Shown piece by piece: positions 33,501 to 41,888 of a stretch of 64,000 bases of DNA (the stretch's first letter is position 1; each line of letters begins with the position of its first letter). The notes under the pieces were generated by a model. The model did no database searches, was not told the origin of the DNA, and was given only the letters and a program-made list of their open reading frames with translations. Source of the DNA: CAWJTN01 sp963845895 (lineage in GTDB: Bacteria > Patescibacteriota > Microgenomatia > UBA1406 > GWC2-37-13). The stretch covers positions 744,001 to 808,000 of the forward strand of contig CAWJTN010000001.1 of assembly GCA_963845895.1 (NCBI GenBank), in the 5' to 3' direction. The position numbers were made by a program, and so were the translations under genes.

Positions 33501-35357
33501 TACACTAATTCCTACAGTTACAACCTCATGTATTATGGGGCTGACAATCTAACACAAGGATACAGAGGAGTAGAGACTGAAGCTTCGCCGTTGGGAGGGA
33601 TATGGTTTTCAAACAATGATTCAACCAGTCTGAGTTCAGCAACCAGTGCCATTGCAGGAACCCAGTGGATTGGTATGGCGGCTGTTGGAACAAACAGAGC
33701 TGCTGCTGTCTGTGGCCAAAACCCAGCAAACCAGACATACACGGGCAGTGGCACTAACGGTACCACCTGGGCACCTCACTGGGCTTTAATGAGGATTGAG
33801 GCAAGAGATACAAGCACTAACGCTACTGGTGGTTTACACTTTTTCATAGATGCTGATAGTTCAAACGGAAGCAACCCCACAGAGTGTGGAAGTGGGATTA
33901 CAGGCACCAATAATGCAGCAATTCCAACATCAATGCTGCGTCCTAATATGTGGTTTAATAAACCTGTGAATAGTACTAACGGAACAATCTGGACGGCTTT
34001 TATCGACTTTTATGCATTTGTCCAGGATGATCCTTTGGGAGGAGTCACAAGTCAACCGTTAGTTGAAGGAGGAGATACTCAACCTGCACCGCTTCCCGCC
34101 TATGATCCGGTGATTGGAGCTGATCTGGCGGAAAACTATATTGTGGCTGATAAAGATAATACAGGTCCAGGAGACATTGTTGTTCTGGATACTCAACCGG
34201 GCTATGCCAAACTGGCAGAAAGACCAAACGACAGAAGACTTTTGGGTGTAATTTCAGACAAGTCAAGCTTAATAATTGGACAGGTTGACTCAAGGACAAC
34301 AACGATTTCGGTGGCTGGAAGAGTTAAAGTAAAAGTTAACGCTAATGGTGGTCCAATCAAAATAGGAGATCCGATCACCTCGTCGGATATTCCGGGAGTC
34401 GGCATGAAAGCAAAAGATCCGGGTAAAATAATCGGTACGGCAATGGAGGACTGGGACGGAAAAACTTGTGATGAGACAACTGATAAAAACTACTGTATAA
34501 AATATATTATGGTTGATATAAATGTAGGTTATTATTTGGGCGATGAGGGAGACACTGCTTTGCTTGCTCAAAGAGATCAGATCACACTTGATGCATCTGA
34601 GTCAACCCCTCAAGCTAGCTTAAATACAGACTTTCAGGGAGTGTCGACATCTTCAGCCAATCTTGAAGGATCACCGTCGATCTTTACAAATATAAGCAAC
34701 TTCATGAAGGATGTCGTCTTCAAGGGACCAGTTGAATTTATTGACTCGGTCAATTTCGACAACTTGGTGAGTTTCTTAAACGATGTAGTCTTCAAGAAAA
34801 ATGTCCAGTTCACAGGCAGTGTTGAGTTCAATAATGACACAGGAGGATACGCTGTCATAAAAGGGGGTAGCAGGTTTGTAGATGTCACCTTTGATCATGA
34901 ATATAGAACGGAACCAATCGTAAATGTTAATCTAGTGGTGCCAAAACTGACGGAGAAAACTTTTGAAGAAAGGGTGATAAACGGAGACTGTGTTGCCAGC
35001 CTTGGAATTTCAGGCTGTCAAGATAAGTTGGCTAATGATCTTTTGGGTTCTGATCTAAAGTTTTTAATAACTGGAAAAAATACTCAAGGATTTATCATTC
35101 TTCTCAATAAATTAGCCCCATACGATATAGCCTTTTCCTGGAGTGCAGTATCGGTAAAGGATGCGAAAACAAGCCAAAGTCAGTCGACTGACGAAATGTT
35201 AAAACAATTGAATATAAATGTTTCAACACCTAGTCCGACCTTAATTCAAATTAGCGCAACTCCAACACCGATACCACCAACACCAACTACAGTTTCAACA
35301 GCTCCCAGTCCTACACCGGAAAGTACCTCCACTCCCACGCCGAGTCCACCAGAATAA
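27543..35357 (+). CDS. Giant collagen-like surface protein
   Basis: 2604 residues. An N-terminal membrane anchor (residues 12-34) and a beta-rich domain (about 60-240) precede about 480 Gly-x-y triplets (residues about 307-1748), mostly GPTGPT, GTTGSS and GASGPT. A globular part follows, with ADLAENYIVADKDNTGPGDI (about residue 2192) and IGDPITSSDIPG, which resemble tail-fibre-type assembly domains. After that come a region with a Cys pair (NGDCVASLGISGC) and a Pro/Thr-rich tail. The triplets should form a long triple-helical stalk outside the cell. Threonine in the y position suggests stabilisation by O-glycans, as in Bacillus BclA. It probably lies under control of the upstream regulator (shared motifs). 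The function, likely adhesion, is inferred. Confidence 0.85.
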   Translation: MEIKNRFINFRLLFWGLIFLIFSSIFFVFVQSTGLVNLQNLLKINSGANNKLVTKITPKAIQQATFPGPFLISVKRADNSFSYATVIAGQLESGKYIGEIKVRMPNGSYGIFSNINDFSNSYYTKNGGEEKVAVVDNLITGLKLGDDSVIPVKFIDAKLIDENLIGSFRLLITDEKKEVTGETDLKGGLSNVGLYSSLASVDQISITVMRELLKLVYILKGLPEENVLGVSTSDNQDTGQQNQALSFAIPSYLISRDQVNELIRIQLQQGIANIALSQIQNIGSQIQTLVQTAITNLINSGTIPTTSGTAGATGSAGSKGDKGDSGAAGAAGANGAAGGAGTAGETGPTGASGSGGSGGGTGESGSTGSTGVTGATGSSGQTGPTGSTGATGITGVTGPTGSTGSQGAQGATGVTGLSGPTGATGSTGATGATGFSGSSGPTGPTGPGGVGGSGLTGPTGPTGATGSSGPTGPTGPTGTTGAAGSSGLTGPTGPTGTTGSTGPTGSSGPTGPTGSTGTTGSTGPSGPTGPTGPTGPTGATGASGPTGPTGPTGPTGTTGSSGTSGPTGPTGPTGATGATGSSGPSGPTGPTGTAGPTGPTGPGGAGGSGGTGPTGTTGSTGTSGPSGPTGPTGPTGTTGATGASGPTGPTGATGSTGNTGIQGTTGASGDTGIVGTTGGSGPSGPTGTTGATGASGPTGPTGVTGVTGGTGVQGISGPTGATGNTGSQGVVGATGDTGIQGTIGSSGPTGPTGPTGTTGFSGPTGPTGPTGTTGASGPTGPTGPTGPTGPSGPTGTTGGSGPTGSTGSSGASGPSGPTGPTGPTGTTGSSGPTGPTGPTGPTGTTGTTGSSGPTGPTGTTGASGPTGPTGPTGTTGSSGPTGPTGPTGPTGTTGSSGPIGPTGSTGITGASGPTGPTGPTGTTGSTGPTGPTGPTGPTGSSGGSGPTGPTGPTGVTGSSGPTGPTGPTGPTGTTGGSGPTGPTGPTGPTGTTGASGPTGPTGGTGSGGVQGSSGPTGLSGPTGTTGSSGPTGPTGSTGTTGSSGPTGPTGPTGTTGSSGPTGPTGGTGSGGVQGSSGPTGLSGPTGTTGSSGPTGPTGSTGTTGSSGPTGPTGPTGTTGASGPTGPTGPTGTTGSSGPTGPTGTTGTTGSSGPSGPTGPTGTTGSSGPTGPTGPTGTTGSSGSTGPTGPTGTTGTTGSSGPTGPSGPTGTTGLSGPTGPTGPTGTTGSSGPTGPTGPTGTTGSSGPTGPTGTTGGSGPTGPTGPTGTTGSSGPTGPTGPTGTTGSSGPTGPTGPTGTTGSSGPTGPTGPTGTTGSSGPIGPTGPTGTTGSSGPTGPTGPTGTTGSSGPTGPTGPTGTTGGSGPTGPTGPTGTTGSSGPTGPTGPSGPTGTTGSSGPTGPSGPTGTTGSSGPTGPTGPTGTTGSSGPTGSSGPTGPSGPTGTTGSSGPTGPTGPTGTTGSSGPIGPTGPTGTTGSSGPTGPTGPSGPTGSSGPTGATGPTGTTGSSGPTGPTGPTGTTGSSGPTGPTGPSGPTGPTGTTGSSGPTGPTGPTGTTGGLGPTGPTGPSGPTGTTGGSGPTGPTGPTGTTGASGPTGPTGPTGTTGSSGPTGPTGPTGTTGSSGSTGPSGPTGTTGASGPTGPSGPTGTTGASGPSGPTGPTGASGSNGVQGVSGPTGPTGATGSSGSGGVQGPTGPTGSSGASGPTGLTGTTGPTGPTGTTGASGVSGPSGPTGPTGTTGATGPTGPVGPDGTSLLWEATNCAGPSGWCGVMYPNLDPSNQSLALGAIVDQNNSSSSADIYLEGTTGNISLKGSLKFTGTSPVSIVLPDGGTVNFTDGTNTLASFREYFSGANYGTFEANGFINIDGSFFEDNFTQQRAAGNTAAAAVSATSRLGDYTELAFGEAGTGGATNASYGCNIYQNDTSTYNINGVLQVVLDTNTRTNITQATYAPWCWLVDDLAAAGGTNTRGVLQVVNKFIMYYKVRMSSAYTNSYSYNLMYYGADNLTQGYRGVETEASPLGGIWFSNNDSTSLSSATSAIAGTQWIGMAAVGTNRAAAVCGQNPANQTYTGSGTNGTTWAPHWALMRIEARDTSTNATGGLHFFIDADSSNGSNPTECGSGITGTNNAAIPTSMLRPNMWFNKPVNSTNGTIWTAFIDFYAFVQDDPLGGVTSQPLVEGGDTQPAPLPAYDPVIGADLAENYIVADKDNTGPGDIVVLDTQPGYAKLAERPNDRRLLGVISDKSSLIIGQVDSRTTTISVAGRVKVKVNANGGPIKIGDPITSSDIPGVGMKAKDPGKIIGTAMEDWDGKTCDETTDKNYCIKYIMVDINVGYYLGDEGDTALLAQRDQITLDASESTPQASLNTDFQGVSTSSANLEGSPSIFTNISNFMKDVVFKGPVEFIDSVNFDNLVSFLNDVVFKKNVQFTGSVEFNNDTGGYAVIKGGSRFVDVTFDHEYRTEPIVNVNLVVPKLTEKTFEERVINGDCVASLGISGCQDKLANDLLGSDLKFLITGKNTQGFIILLNKLAPYDIAFSWSAVSVKDAKTSQSQSTDEMLKQLNINVSTPSPTLIQISATPTPIPPTPTTVSTAPSPTPESTSTPTPSPPE
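28462..32790 (+). repeat. Coding minisatellite of collagen triplets
   Basis: About 4.3 kb of 9-base units, with a higher-order 45-base unit coding roughly GPTGPTGPTGTTGSS. One block is an exact long duplication (GGTGSGGVQGSSGPTGLSGP appears twice, from about 30547 and 30733). Codon choice within the units varies, so the repeat is old or purged at DNA level but kept at protein level. Confidence 0.85.
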
Positions 35358-35359
35358 CT

Positions 35360-36988
35360 TCATTTTGTTAGTTCAACCTTGACAAAAGTAAGATCATAAG
35401 GATATTTCTTGTTTAATTTTACAGGTTTAAAGTCAAACAGTTTATTTACGGTTTCGCACTCCTGAGGAAATTGTTTACATTCAGGCGGAGGAGGAAGTGA
35501 GTAGACAGGAATACCTTTTTTTAAAGAATTGACTACAAAGTCTTGGGTAGTTTTATCATTTAAAAAAGTAGATAAAAAAGTAGTAGATCGATCTTTCATG
35601 AGAGTATAGGCCGTAATATTGTTTATAATGATCGAGTTTGAAGGTGTGTTGGGGATAATATAGTTGGCTAAAAAGTCGTGATTGACCACCGGTACAATCT
35701 CAACTAAATTGAAGTAGGCTGAGGTCGAGATCATCGATCTATATTTAATTATTGTTGGTATTAGAGTTAAAAAAATTAATATGAGTAATAATCTATAGGG
35801 CCACTTCTTTTTCTGGACCACTTCTTTTAAGGACATACCGGAAAGAATTAACAGAGGAGGAATAAGAATTAAAAAAAATCTCCCGTAGGATCCTGAGAAT
35901 TCCAAAGTAAAAAACATACCAGCATAGTATGAAGAGTAGACTATAAAAAAAACAACAAGCCAGATAGCTAAAAGTAAGATCTTTCTATTTTCCATTTTGA
36001 CCAGAGAAATGAGTGCAAGAAGAGAAATAAAGAAAGGAAACTCTCTCCTATTAAATAAGTTAAAAATATTTGGTAACAGATTCCTGATAAAATAACTTGG
36101 ATAAAATGCTTCAAGTGGAAGGGCCTCTGCGCAGCACCATTGTTTACCAATTACAGAAATTGAAGCTAGAGCTCGAACCGAAATTGATATTAGAAGAATA
36201 AAGCCGAAAATAAAATCTAGTCGATTCAATTTTATTCGGAAGTTTCCTGGTTTTTTATTTTCGTTTCGAAGCGAAATGAAAATTAAGCCAAAGATTGGTA
36301 GAAATAAAAAAGCCTCGAGTCTGACACAGAGGAGCAAAAAAATAGAGGAGATAAGTAAGATACCACTTTTAACGTCCGGATGTTTTGCATACCAGCAGGT
36401 TGCCACGACGGCTAAAAGAGCAAATGTGAGGAAGTAAGAATCAAGTCCTAGAGAGGTAGCAAAGAAAACAGGAGTGGGCAAAAAGGCCATACCGAAAGCA
36501 GAAAATAGGGCGATAAAATAATCTTGAAAAAAAAGCCAACAGAAGATAAAGATAAAAACTATCTGAAGACTGCTTATAAGCTTTGCAGCGACAAAAAGAT
36601 TATACTCATTGTAGCCGAAGAGTTTGAAATTCCAGGCATTAATTATAGGAACAGTTAACCTAACCGTTTGATCGGGAAATCCCTCAATCAATTTCTTGCT
36701 TGTAGCCGTCAAGATAGACTTGGCTTCACCGAAGCGGGCAAAGGTGACAGAATAGGTCAGGTATCTGTCTTCGTCATAATAGATTCGATGGGTAAATGGA
36801 GTCCAGAAATATCTTACAAGCACTCCTGCAAGGATGAAAGCTGCGAGTAACAGCGTGACTCGTTTAGGAAGTTTAAAAAAGGAAAAAATTAGTTGCGGAA
36901 GTATTAATAAAGATACGAGGATAGTTATGATCAGGGCAATGGTTATAAGCCAAGGCAAAAAAACGGCCAAAAAATATTCGGCAGACAT
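35360..36988 (-). CDS. GT-C (ArnT/PMT-like) glycosyltransferase
   Basis: 542 residues, about ten membrane helices. The first outer loop has YYDEDRYL, the acidic pair expected at the active site of GT-C enzymes that use polyprenyl-phosphate sugars. A short soluble C-terminal domain follows. Last of three minus-strand genes (2-base gap upstream) and 2 bases from the end of the convergent collagen-like gene, with no clear terminator between. Could glycosylate surface proteins or lipids; substrate not visible. Confidence 0.75.
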   Translation of the reverse strand: MSAEYFLAVFLPWLITIALIITILVSLLILPQLIFSFFKLPKRVTLLLAAFILAGVLVRYFWTPFTHRIYYDEDRYLTYSVTFARFGEAKSILTATSKKLIEGFPDQTVRLTVPIINAWNFKLFGYNEYNLFVAAKLISSLQIVFIFIFCWLFFQDYFIALFSAFGMAFLPTPVFFATSLGLDSYFLTFALLAVVATCWYAKHPDVKSGILLISSIFLLLCVRLEAFLFLPIFGLIFISLRNENKKPGNFRIKLNRLDFIFGFILLISISVRALASISVIGKQWCCAEALPLEAFYPSYFIRNLLPNIFNLFNRREFPFFISLLALISLVKMENRKILLLAIWLVVFFIVYSSYYAGMFFTLEFSGSYGRFFLILIPPLLILSGMSLKEVVQKKKWPYRLLLILIFLTLIPTIIKYRSMISTSAYFNLVEIVPVVNHDFLANYIIPNTPSNSIIINNITAYTLMKDRSTTFLSTFLNDKTTQDFVVNSLKKGIPVYSLPPPPECKQFPQECETVNKLFDFKPVKLNKKYPYDLTFVKVELTK

Positions 36989-36990
36989 AT

Positions 36991-38961
36991 CTATTGATCT
37001 AACTTTATATCAAATTTATCCATAAGCTCACGGACGAATTCATGTTCGCTGGATGTGATGGGAAAAGAGCTGTACCTTTGAAAATAATGTTTAGCTTTTT
37101 CCTTATCGTTTAGGCAGCTCGCATAGAGAACGGCCAGATCTAAGACTGCGCGAGAGTAGTTTTGTTCATACCTTTGTTTGAGAGCGTCAAGAAAGTATTC
37201 TTCCGCTGAAAAACACAGACCTTGGGCTGCTTTTATTCTCCCCATCTCGGTATAAACAATAAAGTTCCATCTATTTTTTGGAATTTTATCTAAAGTTTGT
37301 TCTGCCAAGTCGTATCGATTCTGAATCCGGTAGATTGAGGCCAGTTCTCCCTTTGCTAAGACACTTTCTGGGTAACGGACGATGAAACTTTCAAGTTGTT
37401 TCGCGGTTTCATTCGCTTTCTTTGAGTCAAATCCCAGATTCTGGGAAATATCGATGTAATCTAAGGCATATTTGTCAAGAAAACTTGCTGGCACAGAATC
37501 TTTTTTGACATACAAAAAGCCACTATAGTCAAAATACAAAAGTGACCACTGATCTTTAAGATCGTTAAGAGGAGAAACCAGACCACCGGTATCTTTTGCC
37601 GCTAAGATAGTTTTAATGTTATTTTTTTGAATAAGATTATTCAAGCTATTCTTATCCAGCGGAAGAACGTAGGTGTAAAGATTTATGGTGTCGTTTTCGT
37701 CGAAAAGGTCATCCTGTGCGTCTAGCCAAGTCCTGTCGGGATAGTTTTTATAGTAAAGATAACCGGTGATATCAAAAGAAGACAAGATATTGTCTGGAAG
37801 ATTATATTTTTTGATAACTTCCAATTGTTTAACTGGAGGATCAAATTGGGGATAGTTGGGAGGACTGATAAACAAAAAAAGTAGAGTTAAAAAAAGAATA
37901 GTTATGAAAGCAAGATCAAAATACTTTATTTTTTTAGATAAAAAAGTGACGAGTATGGCAAAAAGAGGAGCCGTCACAAAGACAACCATTGGGACCAGCC
38001 TAACCGATTTTATAGCAAAAAGAAAAAAAAGCAGGAAAGGAATCTGATCAAAAAAAAGCTTCAAGAATTTCTTCCTTTCCCTAACCAGCAGTATAATTAG
38101 CAAAGAAAAAATAAAGAACAGATAAACAACAAAAAAAACATAAAGAGTAGAAGGAATAGACTGTTTCAGATAGTTTTGGTTGATAAGTTTTAGGGCCCCT
38201 GGTAGCTGGCTAAAGAACTTACCAGGATATGAGGTAACTACAAGATAAGTTAAAAAATAGACCCAGATACGCTCGAAATTGGGGTTTAAAAGTGTGGCTA
38301 AAAAAGATACGAACGTTAAGGCAATTAATTGCAAGAGTTTGTTCCAGCTTATTTTAGTAAAAAGTATGTTTACCACCTCAATCAGATTAATAAGAATATA
38401 AAGAAAAACAGGAATAAAGATGAAACCGCCAGCAAAATTTGCAAAAAGGATAAATAAAAAAGGCAGATAAAAAAGACTGTTGCCGTAGCTTTTCTTCCAA
38501 GAAAAATAGACGTATAACATAAGAAGCAGTATAGGAATGGCAAAAATGAACGGATGGAGTTTAAAAAAAACAGGCGCCAGAAGTAGGGCTATAGACATGG
38601 TAAAAAAACGCATAAAAGTAGTTGTTTCAAGCTCATTTAAGATTTTAAAAAGTATAAAACAAGAGAGCAAAAGCATCAGAGAAACTAAAAAAATTGATGC
38701 CAGTGTGCCGGTTCGTCCTACTAGATAAATTACAATATCTGAAGCCCAACTGTGGTCAATAAATTCAAGTGAAGGCTGTGTTTGCTTATAAGAAACGTCA
38801 GAGTGTGAGGGTATCTTTTTGTTATCGATGATAAACCTGCCAACTCCCATATGAAGATAAGAGTCGTTAGATAAAGGGTTTTTAATAATCAATTGAAGGC
38901 CAAAAGCAACAGACAAAATGAAGATGATTACAGATAAAAGGAGAGTTAAATTTTTTTTCAT
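36991..38961 (-). CDS. Polytopic membrane protein with TPR-like C-terminus
   Basis: 656 residues. About eleven helices with an early loop SNDSYLHMGVGRFIIDNKKI and HSWASD, like the GT-C fold. After residue 420 a soluble part with helical TPR-like repeats (ESVLAKGELASIYRIQNRYD, EMGRIKAAQGLCFSAEEYF). It overlaps the beta-lactamase-fold gene by 4 bases and so is translated with it. Possibly a glycan transferase or polymer-handling protein. Confidence 0.65.
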   Translation of the reverse strand: MKKNLTLLLSVIIFILSVAFGLQLIIKNPLSNDSYLHMGVGRFIIDNKKIPSHSDVSYKQTQPSLEFIDHSWASDIVIYLVGRTGTLASIFLVSLMLLLSCFILFKILNELETTTFMRFFTMSIALLLAPVFFKLHPFIFAIPILLLMLYVYFSWKKSYGNSLFYLPFLFILFANFAGGFIFIPVFLYILINLIEVVNILFTKISWNKLLQLIALTFVSFLATLLNPNFERIWVYFLTYLVVTSYPGKFFSQLPGALKLINQNYLKQSIPSTLYVFFVVYLFFIFSLLIILLVRERKKFLKLFFDQIPFLLFFLFAIKSVRLVPMVVFVTAPLFAILVTFLSKKIKYFDLAFITILFLTLLFLFISPPNYPQFDPPVKQLEVIKKYNLPDNILSSFDITGYLYYKNYPDRTWLDAQDDLFDENDTINLYTYVLPLDKNSLNNLIQKNNIKTILAAKDTGGLVSPLNDLKDQWSLLYFDYSGFLYVKKDSVPASFLDKYALDYIDISQNLGFDSKKANETAKQLESFIVRYPESVLAKGELASIYRIQNRYDLAEQTLDKIPKNRWNFIVYTEMGRIKAAQGLCFSAEEYFLDALKQRYEQNYSRAVLDLAVLYASCLNDKEKAKHYFQRYSSFPITSSEHEFVRELMDKFDIKLDQ

Positions 38962-39896
38962 TGCTGATTATAATTTAAGACGTAGTCATAAACCATTGTC
39001 GACACGCTTTCCATCTCATTCCGAGCGGAGGTCTCGATGTTTCGACTCATGAGACAAAGTATATAAGGTCTTTTAGGGAGATAAACAATGCCACAGTCGG
39101 TATAGATTGAGCTATTTGGACTGTCCGGGTTGTAAACGCCAATTTTGTGAGCCACCTTTACATCTTTGCCTACTCCAGCCACCAACTTGTCATTAAAGGA
39201 AGATTGGGTTAAAAGATCAAGAATTTCGTTAGAGTATTTTTCATCTAGATAGGATGAAAGATAGAGGCTTCTTAAAATTGATGAGTAGTTTTTTGGAGTC
39301 ACAACGGTATTTTCTTCCTCTCGATCCTTTAGAATATCGAGAGAATCAAATACATCTTCCAAAGAACCCGCTGGTAAAGCATCAAACAAAACGTTAGCTG
39401 CCGTATTGTCTGATTTTGTCAGAGCCAGATCTATTGCATCTTTTACTCTTATTTTCGCGCCGGCTCCCTTCTTCCAGAAGTCGCCGAAATTTTTGTCAAT
39501 AGTTTCGTCTTTCACCGTCAAGACATCGTTCATAGACATCTGATTTTTTTCAATATATTTGTAAACTGCCATAACTAAAGGTACCTTTAAAAGGCTGGCA
39601 AGCACGTAGGATTTTGCCCCATTTACACCAATGGAAACGCCAGAAGGTAAATACTCAAAATAGATTCCCAGGTCAGATTTGTCTTTTCCATAGTTCGTCA
39701 GATTATTTCTAAGAGCGACAAAATTGATAAGAATGTCATTTTGATTTTCAGCAAATATTCGTGGGGACAGGTAAAGAAAGTCTGTATTCGATAACCTATT
39801 TTCTTTTGATAAAGGAGGCTTGTTGATAATAAAAAAGATGAGAGCAAAGTTTAATACTAAACTAGCAATTAAAAAAACCAGACCTATCCTAGACAT
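38958..39896 (-). CDS. Class A beta-lactamase-fold serine hydrolase
   Basis: 312 residues with an N-terminal membrane anchor (residues 4-24). The catalytic set is present: S101-x-x-K104 (ASLLKVP), S162-D-N164 (TKSDNTA) and K251-I-G (AHKIG), replacing KTG. The Glu166 loop of true lactamases is not obvious, so a D,D-peptidase or other wall-active role is more likely than drug resistance. TATAAT ends 7 bases before the ATG (leaderless) and is back to back with the next gene's promoter. Confidence 0.8.
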   Translation of the reverse strand: MSRIGLVFLIASLVLNFALIFFIINKPPLSKENRLSNTDFLYLSPRIFAENQNDILINFVALRNNLTNYGKDKSDLGIYFEYLPSGVSIGVNGAKSYVLASLLKVPLVMAVYKYIEKNQMSMNDVLTVKDETIDKNFGDFWKKGAGAKIRVKDAIDLALTKSDNTAANVLFDALPAGSLEDVFDSLDILKDREEENTVVTPKNYSSILRSLYLSSYLDEKYSNEILDLLTQSSFNDKLVAGVGKDVKVAHKIGVYNPDSPNSSIYTDCGIVYLPKRPYILCLMSRNIETSARNEMESVSTMVYDYVLNYNQQ

Positions 39897-39903
39897 AACT
39901 CAT

Positions 39904-39927
39904 ATTATAGAGTATTCATGTTAGAAT
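39904..39927. promoter_or_regulatory. Divergent leaderless promoters
   Basis: Minus: TATAAT at 39904-39909, 7 bases from the start at 39896. Plus: TGT then TAGAAT (39922-39927), 7 bases from ATG 39935. The two starts are only 38 bases apart, so the promoters must compete. Confidence 0.65.
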
Positions 39928-39934
39928 TTAAGGT

Positions 39935-41827
39935 ATGCTCATTCTTCTTTTACCATTATCATGGCTACTAATATTTGTCAATTTTAACTTTCTATTCAAT
40001 AAAAGGAAAAAAGACTATCCGGAATTGGAAGCGGTATTGATTGCAAGTATTTTTTGGCTGCTGATTCTTGTTTTTGTTACGGAGCTATTGTCACTATTTA
40101 ACAGTCTAAATACTTTCTCCGTTGGCATAGCTTGGTTGTTGATTTCTCTAAGTTCAATTTTATTACTGCTAATAAATAGAAGAAGAGGTTTTAAGTCGAC
40201 TTTTAACTTTTCTTTTTATAAAGACCTGAATAATTTTTATAAACTTTTAGCTATCTTACTGGTCTTCATTTTGGCCGTCACTTTTATTTTAGGTTTGATA
40301 TTTCCTCCAAACAATCCAGACGCGATGGCTTATCACTTGGCTAGGGTAATGCACTGGATACAAAATCAATCGGTAGCATTTTATCCGACTCATATCTTAA
40401 GACAAGATGTCTATCCGCCAGGAGCAGAGTATATCGCCTTACATGTTCTACTTTTGACAAGATATGATTCTTTTGTCAATCTGATCCAATGGTTTAGTAT
40501 GATAGGCAGCCTTGTAGCTGTGTATCTCATGGCCAGGCTGATTGGAGTTGGACGCAAAGGCCAGTTCTTGGCAGTATTATTTGCCGCCACTCTTCCAATA
40601 GGTGTTTTAGAATCGAATAGTGCCCAAAACGACTATGTTGCTGCCTTTTGGTTCATAACTTTTGTCTATTTTTTCTCTAAAGCACTACTAAAAAATTACT
40701 CATTTACCACTATCTTTTTAGGAGCTGCTGCACTAGGGTTAAGTATTTTTACTAAATCTTCAACTTACTTTTTTGGAGCGGCGTTTCTAATCGTATTTTT
40801 CTTTATGTTGCTGAAAAAAAATGTAAAACAAACGTTCCTATATTTTGGTTTAACACTATTAATAGTACTTTTAATCAATGCTCCTTTCTATATAAGAAAT
40901 CTACTTTTATTTGGAAAACCATTGGGAGAGATATCAAGCATAAATGTAGCGAATACAGATTTATCTTTCAGCAGAACTATTATCAATATTTTCAGCGAGT
41001 TTATGTACCAACTTTTCTCACCTTTAAAATTTCTAAACGTAATTATTAAGCTCGTATATTATTTTATTGTTTCTTCGATATTTTCCGGCAATTTTTCCAA
41101 TCCGACGATAAAAGATTTTATGGGGTTAGGATTTTTTATTAATGATGATTCAATGGTAAACACACTTCATTTTTTGGCAATAATTGGAATATTATTTTAT
41201 ATGATTTTTACCTTTGGAAAAAAAATTTTTTTGAAATTATATTTTTTGGCTGCCGGCCTGGGCTTTTTATTTTTAAATTTTTTTATTGTTTGGACAAATT
41301 TTAATACAAGATACTATATATCTCTTTTCTTGGCTCTTTCTCCTTTAGCTGGGTTATGTCTAGAGAAGATCATTGACAGGAAATTTACTAAAATTTATTT
41401 TATTTCGATCATCAGCGTCGCTTTCTTTTACCTAATTTTTAATCAGGATAATTCGCTATTTAAAAAATTCGATAGAGAACAGGAGTATTTCAGTGGTTAT
41501 TCCGATCCTCTCTATGTAGTGAGCAATAAGAAGTTGGCCGATGAGATAAAAAAGAGAAACTATAGAAACATCGGACTAAACTTTGAGGAATTTTATTTTG
41601 AGTATCCTTTATGGGTATACCTAAAAGATAGGGGAGTTAAGGATTTTAGAATAGAGCATGTTGACGTTAGAAATAAGACATCAGAGGCAAAAATGAGTCA
41701 GTTTAAACCAGATGTAGTAATCATGTGTGATTCCTGTTTTAAAGATGCTCCAAAATATTATGCCATATATTCCAAATGGGCCAATGTGCGTATAAAAGTT
41801 ACTTACTTTACCTTATACGGCAAATAA
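39935..41827 (+). CDS. GT-C glycosyltransferase (family 39-like), copy 1
   Basis: 630 residues, about thirteen membrane helices and a C-terminal soluble domain. The first loop motif NNPDAMAYHLARVMHWIQNQ, then AFYPTHILRQDVYPPGAEY, is shared almost word for word with the minus-strand gene at 42754-44619, so the two are paralogs. Asp in NNPDAM is the probable catalytic residue. Donor and acceptor unknown; protein O-glycosylation or glycan modification is likely. Confidence 0.8.
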   Translation: MLILLLPLSWLLIFVNFNFLFNKRKKDYPELEAVLIASIFWLLILVFVTELLSLFNSLNTFSVGIAWLLISLSSILLLLINRRRGFKSTFNFSFYKDLNNFYKLLAILLVFILAVTFILGLIFPPNNPDAMAYHLARVMHWIQNQSVAFYPTHILRQDVYPPGAEYIALHVLLLTRYDSFVNLIQWFSMIGSLVAVYLMARLIGVGRKGQFLAVLFAATLPIGVLESNSAQNDYVAAFWFITFVYFFSKALLKNYSFTTIFLGAAALGLSIFTKSSTYFFGAAFLIVFFFMLLKKNVKQTFLYFGLTLLIVLLINAPFYIRNLLLFGKPLGEISSINVANTDLSFSRTIINIFSEFMYQLFSPLKFLNVIIKLVYYFIVSSIFSGNFSNPTIKDFMGLGFFINDDSMVNTLHFLAIIGILFYMIFTFGKKIFLKLYFLAAGLGFLFLNFFIVWTNFNTRYYISLFLALSPLAGLCLEKIIDRKFTKIYFISIISVAFFYLIFNQDNSLFKKFDREQEYFSGYSDPLYVVSNKKLADEIKKRNYRNIGLNFEEFYFEYPLWVYLKDRGVKDFRIEHVDVRNKTSEAKMSQFKPDVVIMCDSCFKDAPKYYAIYSKWANVRIKVTYFTLYGK

Positions 41828-41851
41828 CGGGTAAATAGGTGTAAAAAACAC

Positions 41852-41880
41852 TTGACTTTTTATTTTCAAAAGATTATACA
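41852..41880 (+). promoter_or_regulatory. Promoter of pentapeptide gene
   Basis: TTGACT 41852-41857, exactly 17 bases, TATACA 41875-41880. The predicted transcript starts at about 41887-41889, on the ACG triplet that begins the reading frame. Confidence 0.65.
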
Positions 41881-41888
41881 ATTTATAT

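Noticed and set aside
38958..39896. Antibiotic-resistance beta-lactamase
   Set aside because: KTG is KIG, no clear Glu166 loop is seen, and the protein is membrane-anchored in an envelope operon; a wall-active or D,D-peptidase-like role is more likely.
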